From positions 4,928 to 68,927 of the forward strand of contig CAJTJA010000007.1 of the NCBI GenBank assembly GCA_910576845.1: a DNA stretch of 64,000 nucleotides. The letters are read 5' to 3'. Below the pieces are notes generated by a model that ran no database searches, was not told the origin of the DNA, and was given only the letters and a program-made list of their open reading frames with translations. Each line of letters begins with the position of its first letter. The stretch's first letter is position 1. Positions 57,921-64,000 of this stretch are shown in pieces. The position numbers and the translations under genes were made by a program. Source of the stretch: an uncultured Oscillibacter sp. GTDB lineage: Bacteria; Bacillota; Clostridia; Oscillospirales; Oscillospiraceae.

Positions 57921-57950
57921 AGCGCCCGGAATCAAAAGATTCCGGGCGCT
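57921..57950. terminator. Bidirectional terminator between trxA and the permease
   Basis: AGCGCCCGGAATC and GATTCCGGGCGCT form a 13-pair stem with an AAAA loop, between convergent genes. Confidence 0.85.
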
Positions 57951-57984
57951 TATCCGTCTGCCGGGAAGAGCTTGGCCGCAGCTC

Positions 57985-59436
57985 CTAGTCCGCTGTTCCA
58001 TTGGCGCGGGCCTCGTTATCCAGGTCCTCCTGCTCCTTGGGGATGGCAATATTGAGGATGATTGCCAGCACCGCCGCCGGCACAATACCGGAGCCGCCGA
58101 AGACCAGCTGCACCGGCTGCGGCAGGCCCGCCAGCGCTCCGGCGGTGGCTCCAAGACCGAAACCCAGACCCATGGCGATGGATACGATGGTCACAACCCG
58201 GTTGGTAATGCCGAACTTAGTCAGCAGTTTAATGCCGGACACAGCGATAGAGGCAAACATCATCACAGCCGCGCCGCCCAGCACGCTTTGGGGCATAATG
58301 GAAATGACCGCAGCCAGCTTGGGGCTCAGCCCTGCCAACACCAGAAACACTGCCCCGCAGGTCAAAGCCATCCGGTTCACCACCTTGGTCATGGTCACCA
58401 GCCCAACATTCTGGGAAAACGACGTCGTGGGCAGGGAGGAGAACAGGGAGGAGATGACGGAACCCACCCCGTCGCACACCACGCCGCCGGAGAGCTCTTT
58501 CGCGGTGGCCTCCCGGCCCATGCCGCCTTCCACACAGCCGGAGATATCTCCGATCGTTTCCACGGCAGTGACCAGGAACATAATTAAGATGGAAAGAATG
58601 GCGTGAACATTGAATGTAGGCTTCACCGGGAGAAGCTGGGGAATAGAGAACCAGCTGGCTTCGCCGATTTTGGACCAGTTGACGTACCAGGAGGCGGTAA
58701 ATACGCCGCCTTCCGCATCCACCAGCTCATGGGGCATCACTATACTCATGACAGAGGCCACAATATAGCCCACAATGATTCCGCAGAGGATGCAGGAGGT
58801 GGATGTAATACCTTTTGTAAAGTGTTTCAGTACCACAATCACCGTCAGCACCAGCAGACCCAGCAGCAGATTGGGCAGGGATCCGAAGTCCTTGGCCCCG
58901 CTGCCTCCGGCGAAGGAGTTGACGCCCACACTGATGAGGCTCAGTCCAATCGCCAGCACCACACTGCCTGTGACTACCGGGGGGAAAAATTTCCGCAGCG
59001 GCTTGATAAAAAAGCCCAGAGCCGCTTCGCATACGCCGCCCACCATAGCTGCGCCCACAATGGCGCTGTAGGCCAGCACGCCGCCGCCCATAGCCGGATT
59101 GGCGGCTACGCCTTTCATCACACCCAAAAATCCTGAGCTGGTGCCCATGATAATAGGCACCTGTCCGCCCACAGGACCAAAGGACCAAAGCTGAATCAGG
59201 GTGATAATGCCTGCCGCCAGCATGGCGTTTTGCAGCAATGTCACATACAGCGCAGGCTCGCTGCTGCTGATGCCGCAGATGCCGCAAATAATCATCAGCG
59301 GCGTCAGGTTTCCAACAAACATGGCCAGCACGTGCTGCATGCCCAGGGGAATGGCCTGCCGCAAAGGAATGCGCCCGTGGAAATCATAGGGGCTGGTGTA
59401 TTCTGCCGTTTTCTGCGCGGTTCCGTTTCTCTCCAT
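57985..59436 (-). CDS. NCS2-family xanthine/uracil permease
   Basis: This 483-residue nucleobase:cation symporter has about 12-14 helices and the NCS2 hallmarks: IPLGMQHVLAMFVGNLTPLM, IIMGTSSGFLGVMKGVA, FPPVVTGSVVLAIGLSLISV, the VETIGDISGCVEGGMGREAT acidic motif and SSLPTTSFSQNVGLVTMTKV. NTSFSQNxG-type sequences favour a xanthine or uric-acid specificity over uracil. The start at 59436 has GAGGAGGAAAAAGA. A leader of about 180 nt with an attenuator-like hairpin precedes it, so expression is probably regulated in the leader. Confidence 0.92.
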   Translation of the reverse strand: MERNGTAQKTAEYTSPYDFHGRIPLRQAIPLGMQHVLAMFVGNLTPLMIICGICGISSSEPALYVTLLQNAMLAAGIITLIQLWSFGPVGGQVPIIMGTSSGFLGVMKGVAANPAMGGGVLAYSAIVGAAMVGGVCEAALGFFIKPLRKFFPPVVTGSVVLAIGLSLISVGVNSFAGGSGAKDFGSLPNLLLGLLVLTVIVVLKHFTKGITSTSCILCGIIVGYIVASVMSIVMPHELVDAEGGVFTASWYVNWSKIGEASWFSIPQLLPVKPTFNVHAILSILIMFLVTAVETIGDISGCVEGGMGREATAKELSGGVVCDGVGSVISSLFSSLPTTSFSQNVGLVTMTKVVNRMALTCGAVFLVLAGLSPKLAAVISIMPQSVLGGAAVMMFASIAVSGIKLLTKFGITNRVVTIVSIAMGLGFGLGATAGALAGLPQPVQLVFGGSGIVPAAVLAIILNIAIPKEQEDLDNEARANGTAD

Positions 59437-59552
59437 TTCTTTTTCCTCCTCAAATTATACGCCCATCGTCGCGGGCTCTGACTCTTGCAGCCAAACGCGG
59501 TTCTTCTCTTTCAAAGTGATTTGAGTCAATCCTCTGTTCACCCCCTGAAACG

Positions 59553-59601
59553 CAAAAAAATAGACCACAAAATTTGCTGTTTATAAGTCAGAAACAGCAA
59601 A
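59553..59601 (-). terminator. Attenuator-like hairpin in the permease leader
   Basis: On the minus strand TTTGCTGTTT pairs with AAACAGCAAA (ten pairs) and is followed by TTTTG and, after six bases, a run of seven T. It lies about 20-65 nt into the transcript, well before the start codon. Confidence 0.6.
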
Positions 59602-59625
59602 CGATGTAGCCTTAAGGCAGCTGTG

Positions 59626-59654
59626 ATTATAGCATAGGTCCACCTTTTTGTCAA
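59626..59654 (-). promoter_or_regulatory. Consensus promoter of the permease gene
   Basis: On the minus strand TTGACA (59649-59654), a 17-base spacer and TATAAT (59626-59631) match the full sigma-A consensus. The leader to the start is about 180 nt; I could not match it to a purine, xanthine or PRPP riboswitch. Confidence 0.9.
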
Positions 59655-59668
59655 TCCTCGTTTCTGTA

Positions 59669-59697
59669 TTTACAGGCCCGGAAAAATGTGCTACACT
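59669..59697 (+). promoter_or_regulatory. Promoter of birA
   Basis: TTTACA (59669-59674), a 17-base spacer and TACACT (59692-59697) with TGC before the -10. Its -35 is close to the opposite promoter's -35. Confidence 0.75.
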
Positions 59698-59723
59698 AAT
59701 TCCGTTTAACAAGGAGGGATGCC

Positions 59724-60731
59724 ATGAGCAGTCGGGAAGACATTTTAGCGCTGCTGCGGCAGGAAGAGGGATTTCTCTCCGGTCAGGAGCTGAGCCGTCA
59801 TTTGAAGCTGACCCGCGCCGCCGTCTGGAAGGCGGTGGATGCTCTCCGGCGGGAAGGCTATAAAATTGAAGCCCGGACTGGTCTGGGCTACCGTCTTTCC
59901 GCCGTGCCGGATGCCCTGACGGAGGCGGAAATCAGAAACTTTTTGGGCAAGACCACCGTGGTGGGACGGGAACTTTTCTGCTTTGACAAGCTGGATTCCA
60001 CCAATAACCGCGCCAAAACTTTGGCACAGTCCGGCGCTCCTGAGGGAGCGGTTGTGATTGCCGACAGTCAAACGGCAGGCCGGGGCAGAATGGACCGCTC
60101 TTTTCAGTCTCCAAAGGGGCAGGGCATCTATCTTTCGGTTCTACTGCGGCCCCGGATGGCCCCGGACTGTCTGCCGCCAGTGACAGCTCTGGCGGGAGTG
60201 GCGGTGTGTGCCGCCGTGGAGCGGCTCTGCGGCATCCGGCCAGGACTGAAATGGCCGAATGACCCGGTGCTGAACGGCAGGAAGCTCTGCGGCATTTTGA
60301 CAGAAGCTTCTCTGGAGGCGGAGTCGGGGCGGCTTCAATCCATGGTGGTAGGCATTGGAATCAATGTCTCTCAAGAACCGGAGGATTTCTCGCTGGAGGT
60401 CCGGGAAATCGCTACATCCCTGCTCCAGGCACTGGGCAGGCCGGTGTCCCGGCCACAGCTGGCGGCCGCTCTGCTGGAGGAGCTGGATGGGGCTTACGCT
60501 GCGCTGCTGTCGGGGAATCTGGCAGTATATCTGGAGGCCTACCGCCGGGACTGTGTAAATCTGGGGAAAACCGTTCAGCTGCTTCCCTTCGGCGGAGGCA
60601 GCGGAGAAACCGCACAGGCGGTGGATATTGATGAGGAATTCAGCCTGATTGTCCGTGGTTCCGACGGCCGGAAGCGGGCGGTTCGCTCCGGCGAGGTGTC
60701 TGTCCGGGGCCTGTGGGGCTATAGCGAATAA
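59724..60731 (+). CDS. birA: Bifunctional biotin-protein ligase/biotin operon repressor
   Basis: BirA attaches biotin to carboxylase carrier proteins and represses biotin genes. The 335-residue protein has an N-terminal HTH (LSGQELSRHLKLTRAAVWKAVDAL), the ligase domain with LDSTNNRAKTLAQSG, the biotin/ATP loop SQTAGRGRMDRSFQSPKGQGIYLSVLL (usually GRGRRGR), KWPNDPVLNGRKLCGILTE and VVGIGINVSQ, and a C-terminal SH3-like domain. ATG 59724 follows AAGGAGGG. No biotin genes are nearby. Confidence 0.95.
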   Translation: MSSREDILALLRQEEGFLSGQELSRHLKLTRAAVWKAVDALRREGYKIEARTGLGYRLSAVPDALTEAEIRNFLGKTTVVGRELFCFDKLDSTNNRAKTLAQSGAPEGAVVIADSQTAGRGRMDRSFQSPKGQGIYLSVLLRPRMAPDCLPPVTALAGVAVCAAVERLCGIRPGLKWPNDPVLNGRKLCGILTEASLEAESGRLQSMVVGIGINVSQEPEDFSLEVREIATSLLQALGRPVSRPQLAAALLEELDGAYAALLSGNLAVYLEAYRRDCVNLGKTVQLLPFGGGSGETAQAVDIDEEFSLIVRGSDGRKRAVRSGEVSVRGLWGYSE

Positions 60732-60735
60732 ACGC

Positions 60736-60758
60736 GAAAAGGATTAGAAACCCTTTTC
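60736..60758 (+). terminator. Weak terminator after birA
   Basis: GAAAAGG and CCCTTTTC form a short stem six bases after the birA stop. Confidence 0.4.
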
Positions 60759-60800
60759 TCCAGAGGGTAGAACTGCGGAAAACGGCCTGTTTATAAAATG

Positions 60801-60856
60801 CAGGCCCTGCTTGAAACATATCAAGACACCCAGACGCCGGGTGCTGTTTTGATAGG
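60801..60856. repeat. Partial TAGGCC-type element
   Basis: AGGCCCTGCTTGAAACATATC, continuing AAGACACCCAGACGCCGG, matches the left half of the 54992 copy; the right half is absent or lost. It lies in the leader of the chromate-transporter pair. Confidence 0.5.
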
Positions 60857-60884
60857 GATAGCTGCGCAGAGTAGGAGGCTTTTT

Positions 60885-61445
60885 ATGAGTGAGAAAAACA
60901 AATTCCAACAGCTTTGGGGACTTTTTTGGACCTTTGCGAAAATGGGGGTCATGACATTCGGCGGCGGCATGGCAATGCTGCCCATCCTTCAGCGGGAAGT
61001 GGTGGACAACAAGCACTGGGCCACCGAGGAGGAACTGACGGATTACTATGCCATTGGACAGTGTACGCCTGGCATTATTGCCGTCAACACAGCAACATTC
61101 ATCGGCCAGAAGTGCGGCGGTGCATCAGGGGGCATCATTGCTACTTTAGGGCTGGTGTTTCCCTCTGTGGTCATCATCTCCATTCTGGCAGGGCTGATTT
61201 CCAATTTCGCGGACCTCGCATGGGTGAAAAACGCCTTTGCGGGGATTCAGGTTTGCGTGTGTGTGCTGATTTTGAACGCAGTGGTGAAACTGTTGAAGAA
61301 ATCTGTAGTGGATAAGCGGACAGCGGTGATCTTTATTGCGGTCTTATTGGGCGGCATATTTTTGAAGCTGTCCCCTGTGTGGTTTGTAATAGGCTCGGCT
61401 GCCGCTGGGATTATTTTGAAGAATCTGGAGGCAAAACAGGCATGA
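60885..61445 (+). CDS. Chromate transporter family protein, subunit 1
   Basis: This 186-residue half-size CHR protein has about five or six helices and the CHR motif FAKMGVMTFGGGMAMLPILQREVV and YAIGQCTPGIIAVNTATFIGQ. Half-size CHR proteins act as pairs encoded in tandem; the physiological substrate in anaerobes may be an anion other than chromate. ATG 60885 follows TAGGAGGC. The stop overlaps the next start (ATGA). Confidence 0.9.
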   Translation: MSEKNKFQQLWGLFWTFAKMGVMTFGGGMAMLPILQREVVDNKHWATEEELTDYYAIGQCTPGIIAVNTATFIGQKCGGASGGIIATLGLVFPSVVIISILAGLISNFADLAWVKNAFAGIQVCVCVLILNAVVKLLKKSVVDKRTAVIFIAVLLGGIFLKLSPVWFVIGSAAAGIILKNLEAKQA

Positions 61446-62068
61446 TTTATCTGCAGCTCTACTGGGAGTTTTTTAAGACGGGCCTCTTTGCTGTGGGCGG
61501 CGGCATGGCCACACTGCCCTTTCTCCAGGCTATCGGTGAATCCACCGGCTGGTATACCTATACAGATCTGATGAACATGCTGGCCGTGTCGGAATCCACC
61601 CCCGGCCCTATCGGCATTAACATGGCGACGTACGTGGGCTTCACCGCGGCAGGTATACCAGGAGCGGTAATCGCTACCATCGGCGAGGTGACACCTTCCA
61701 TCATCGTCATTCTCATTGTGGCGGCGGTACTTCACAGCTTCCGAAACAACAAATATGTGGATCAGGCCTTTTATGGTCTTCGTCCCGCTTCCACTGGGCT
61801 GATCGGCGCGGCCTGTGTGGCGGTCATTCTGGAGGTACTGACCAGCGTCCAGCTCATTACTCAAGAGAGCGGAATTCTAAAAATCGCCACGGTTTCCCTT
61901 GTGGCCGGTGAACCCTTAGGCGGGCTGCTCAATCTTTCGGGTCTGGCTCTGGCGGCGCTGCTGCTGGTTTTAACCAACTGGGTGCCCAAGGTGAAAGGAT
62001 TACATCCCATTGCGTTTATCGGCCTTTCCGCCGCAGTGGGAATTGTTTTTGGCTTTGCTGGGGTCTGA
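61442..62068 (+). CDS. Chromate transporter family protein, subunit 2
   Basis: This 208-residue half-size CHR partner has FFKTGLFAVGGGMATLPFLQ and the SESTPGPIGINMATYVGF motif, in opposite or matching topology to subunit 1 as is usual for paired CHR proteins. Coupled translation from the first gene supports a heterodimer. It ends before a strong terminator. Confidence 0.9.
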   Translation: MIYLQLYWEFFKTGLFAVGGGMATLPFLQAIGESTGWYTYTDLMNMLAVSESTPGPIGINMATYVGFTAAGIPGAVIATIGEVTPSIIVILIVAAVLHSFRNNKYVDQAFYGLRPASTGLIGAACVAVILEVLTSVQLITQESGILKIATVSLVAGEPLGGLLNLSGLALAALLLVLTNWVPKVKGLHPIAFIGLSAAVGIVFGFAGV

Positions 62069-62114
62069 CAAAAAGCGATGCGGAGCTTGCGGCAAGAATT
62101 TTATAATTTATCAG

Positions 62115-62152
62115 AAAAGGCACGGCGGATAATTTATCCGCCGTGCCTTTTT
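62115..62152 (+). terminator. Terminator of the chromate-transporter pair
   Basis: AAAAGGCACGGCGGATAA pairs with TTATCCGCCGTGCCTTTT (18 pairs) followed by T residues. Confidence 0.93.
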
Positions 62153-62485
62153 GCTCCGCGTCATGTTTAAATGCGGGCAAAGATATCTGTAGAGGTATTT
62201 GTATATTATCGTTTTGGCATTTTTACTCAGAGGCTGTATGAAACATGGCCGCATGCCAACGGGGAAACTGTTTCATCCAACAGGCATAGATATCTGCAAG
62301 GCCGCGCCGCTGCTAACGGCTGTTCAACCGCCGGGGCGGTGTTCCGCAGCCTGACAGATTTCACGGGGAAGCAGCAAAGCATCCGTGAGCGGCAATTCAC
62401 CGGTCGGGCATTTGGTGTTTTTTATACGGCTCCTAAAAGCCCTTTGTTTCCTTTATAAAGCACACGGCACTTTCCCGATCCCTAT
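62153..62485. other. Gap between the chromate-transporter pair and obg without a recognised gene
   Basis: About 330 bases hold no supported gene. AGATATCTG occurs twice (near 62180 and 62288), and ATGAAACA/TGTTTCAT can pair around GGCCGCATGCC (62238-62275). An ORF of 95 codons here has no ribosome site, so a structured RNA or decayed sequence is more likely. Confidence 0.4.
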
Positions 62486-63766
62486 CTATTTCTGATACTC
62501 AAATTCAAAACCGTCCATGGAAACGGTATCTCCGTCTTGAATACCCAGCTCCTCCAGGCGCTGAAACACCCCCGCATCCCGGAGGGCGCGGTCAAACCAC
62601 ATCCTGCTTTCATAATCCCCAAAATTGACATTTGCCATAAGCCGCTGAAGCCAGGGCCCTTCCACAAACCATACGCCGTCCTCGTTCTGAATATTCAAAG
62701 GTGCAGAAGCGTCGGCCTTCGGCGCCTTGGGGACATAGTCCGGCTCGTAGACGGCAATGGGCGGCAGGGTAGACAGGCGTTCCGCCACAAGATTTACCAG
62801 CTTCCGGGTGCCTTTGTGAGCGGCGGCGGAAATCTCTACAAGGGGATAACCCAAGCTTTCCACGTGAATCCGGAGAGCATCCAGGGCTTCCGGGCTCTCC
62901 ATGATATCCGTTTTATTGGCAGCTACGATTTGGGGCCGCTCCGCCAGTTCTGGACTGTAGCGCTTCAACTCTTCACAAATGGCATCAAAGTCCTGAATTG
63001 GATCCCGGCCTTCGCTGCCGGAGACGTCTACCACATGGACCAAGAGACGGCAGCGGTCAATGTGACGGAGAAAATCGTGGCCTAAACCCGCGCCTTCGCT
63101 GGCTCCCTCAATAATGCCGGGAATATCTGCCATGACGAAACTGACTCCCTCGTCTACCCAGACAACGCCCAGGTTCGGAAAGAGCGTGGTAAAATGATAG
63201 TTTGCAATCTTAGGCTGGGCTTTGCTCACCACGGAGAGAAGCGTGGACTTTCCCACATTTGGAAACCCAATGAGGCCTACGTCCGCTAAAAGTTTAAGCT
63301 CCAGGATAATGTCATAGCACTCCCCGGGAAGACCCGCCTTCGCAAAGCGGGGGACCTGACGGGTGGGAGTGGCGAAGTGGCTGTTTCCCCAGCCCCCCCG
63401 GCCCCCCCGGCAGAGGACGAACGGCTCTCCGGAGCTCATATCCGCCATGATTTCCCCGGTTTCCGCTTCCCGGACCAGGGTGCCCCTCGGAACCCGAATG
63501 GTAAGGGACTCGCCGTCCCTGCCGGATTTCCGGCCGCCCTGTCCGTCGGCGCCGTTAGCGGCGGCGTATTTGCGCTTGTAGCGAAAATCCATCAGGGTGG
63601 ACATGTGGTCATCCACCTGCAAAATGATGGATCCGCCCCGCCCGCCGTCACCGCCGTCGGGTCCGCCCGCGGCGACGTATTTCTCCCGATGGAAGGCAAT
63701 GGCGCCGTTCCCGCCGTTTCCGGCCCGAACGGTAATGCGAGCCTTGTCAATAAATGATGAGGCCGT
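62486..63766 (-). CDS. obg: Obg family GTPase (apparent ACG start)
   Basis: Obg is an essential GTPase of ribosome assembly and stress control. From ACG 63766 the 426-residue protein reads ASSFIDKARITVRAGNGGNG, with the glycine-rich Obg domain (AGGPDGGDGGRGGS), the G1 motif GFPNVGKST, G3 DIPGIIEGA, G4 NKTD, G5 ISAA, and a C-terminal OCT domain. Homologues begin M-A-S-x-FIDKARI; at that codon this sequence has ACG, with GGGGGTG five bases upstream and no ATG, GTG or TTG in frame nearby. The only upstream in-frame start is GTG 63829, without a ribosome site and beyond the likely -10 at 63784-63789. Confidence 0.93.
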   Translation of the reverse strand, partial: TASSFIDKARITVRAGNGGNGAIAFHREKYVAAGGPDGGDGGRGGSIILQVDDHMSTLMDFRYKRKYAAANGADGQGGRKSGRDGESLTIRVPRGTLVREAETGEIMADMSSGEPFVLCRGGRGGWGNSHFATPTRQVPRFAKAGLPGECYDIILELKLLADVGLIGFPNVGKSTLLSVVSKAQPKIANYHFTTLFPNLGVVWVDEGVSFVMADIPGIIEGASEGAGLGHDFLRHIDRCRLLVHVVDVSGSEGRDPIQDFDAICEELKRYSPELAERPQIVAANKTDIMESPEALDALRIHVESLGYPLVEISAAAHKGTRKLVNLVAERLSTLPPIAVYEPDYVPKAPKADASAPLNIQNEDGVWFVEGPWLQRLMANVNFGDYESRMWFDRALRDAGVFQRLEELGIQDGDTVSMDGFEFEYQK

Positions 63767-63783
63767 ATAATCACCCCCAATAA

Positions 63784-63789
63784 AGTATA
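63784..63789 (-). promoter_or_regulatory. Likely -10 of the obg promoter
   Basis: TATACT on the minus strand with a poor -35. Transcription would begin near 63777, leaving a leader of about 11 nt that contains only the ribosome site, which excludes the upstream GTG start. Confidence 0.45.
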
Positions 63790-63925
63790 AATAGTAATAA
63801 CCTTGCGGCCAGCCGTGTGCAAAATGCACATACCGGATGCAAAGTCAAGGAAATGCCTCGCTTCCGGCGGCTCTGCCGGGAAGCCACCAGCCAAAAAATC
63901 CGAAATTCTTTTCCGCTTTATTGAC

Positions 63926-64000
63926 TGGCCTTGTTTGAAAATTGGCGGAATGCCCGGCGGCGAGAGATTGTTTACCCAGAGGGCATGTGATATCCGTAAG
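63926..64000. repeat. TAGGCC-type inverted-repeat element, cut by the window end
   Basis: TGGCCTTGTTTGAAAATTGG and CGGAATGCCCGGCGGCGAGAGATT match the reverse complement of the right half of the 54992 copy. The element is therefore in the opposite orientation and continues past 64000. Confidence 0.8.

Noticed and set aside
62171..62458. A 95-codon ORF before obg
   Set aside because: No ribosome site, and its translation resembles no family; the region shows inverted repeats instead.
1..64000. CRISPR arrays, rRNA, tRNA, integrase or prophage genes
   Set aside because: No regularly spaced direct repeats and no recognisable RNA operon or phage/transposase proteins were found by reading the sequence.

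Overview
The window is a GC-rich stretch of a Gram-positive, probably anaerobic Clostridia chromosome. The gene content, strong Shine-Dalgarno sequences, GTG/TTG starts and protein styles (CsaB-type envelope enzyme, DUF6774/DUF6809-like small proteins, chromate-transporter pairs, SprA-related protein) fit Oscillospiraceae (Flavonifractor/Lawsonibacter-like gut bacteria). That placement is inference. No rRNA, tRNA, CRISPR array, transposase or prophage gene was seen, so this looks like core chromosome with a few decayed genes and small repeats.

Layout. 0-6 kb: GreA-family factor, a MATE exporter behind an attenuator-like leader, pyruvate kinase, an XRE regulator/membrane-protein pair, and a ClpP/TepA-like protease. 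6-9.7 kb: proline biosynthesis (proB, an acetyltransferase, proA, proC). 9.8-13.7 kb: a BusR-like regulator followed by a three-gene betaine-type ABC importer with a permease-binding-protein fusion. 13.8-16 kb: ECF sigma factor with a membrane-anchored partner. 16.2-19.8 kb: GtrA/GT2/DUF2304/GT-C glycosylation cassette and a phospholipase-C-like protein.

20.1-28.6 kb is the metabolic centrepiece. One operon (aroF, tyrA, aroB, aroA, aroC, pheA, an aroE-aroK fusion, aroQ) holds all seven shikimate steps plus the Phe and Tyr branches. A Phe/Tyr-rich 33-codon leader peptide and a terminator/antiterminator precede it, so ribosome-mediated attenuation is predicted. 28.6-36 kb holds a Cys-rich protein, a second MATE exporter, an FMN hydroxy-acid oxidase, and a GT4-CsaB fusion divergent from a DUF4330/lipoprotein pair. 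36.3-46 kb holds serC, a CLC-family protein, DUF421, HAD and metallo-beta-lactamase enzymes, a DUF4349 lipoprotein, a wrecked NUDIX gene, a SprA-related protein and miaB.

46.2-46.56 kb carries a predicted noncoding RNA of about 325 nt with its own promoter and terminator. Then come tsf-rpsB, a CBS-type pyrophosphatase, a sigma-54 activator with rpoN, recR, rpe, a thioredoxin reductase-like protein with thioredoxin, an NCS2 purine/uracil permease with a structured leader, birA, a chromate-transporter pair and obg. Obg appears to start with ACG.

A family of about 160-bp elements with 15-17-bp terminal inverted repeats (TAGGCCTTGTTTGAAAA type) recurs at least four times, with further decayed copies. 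A second element with different ends sits at 19.8 kb. In two places the element end supplies the stop codon of the preceding gene.
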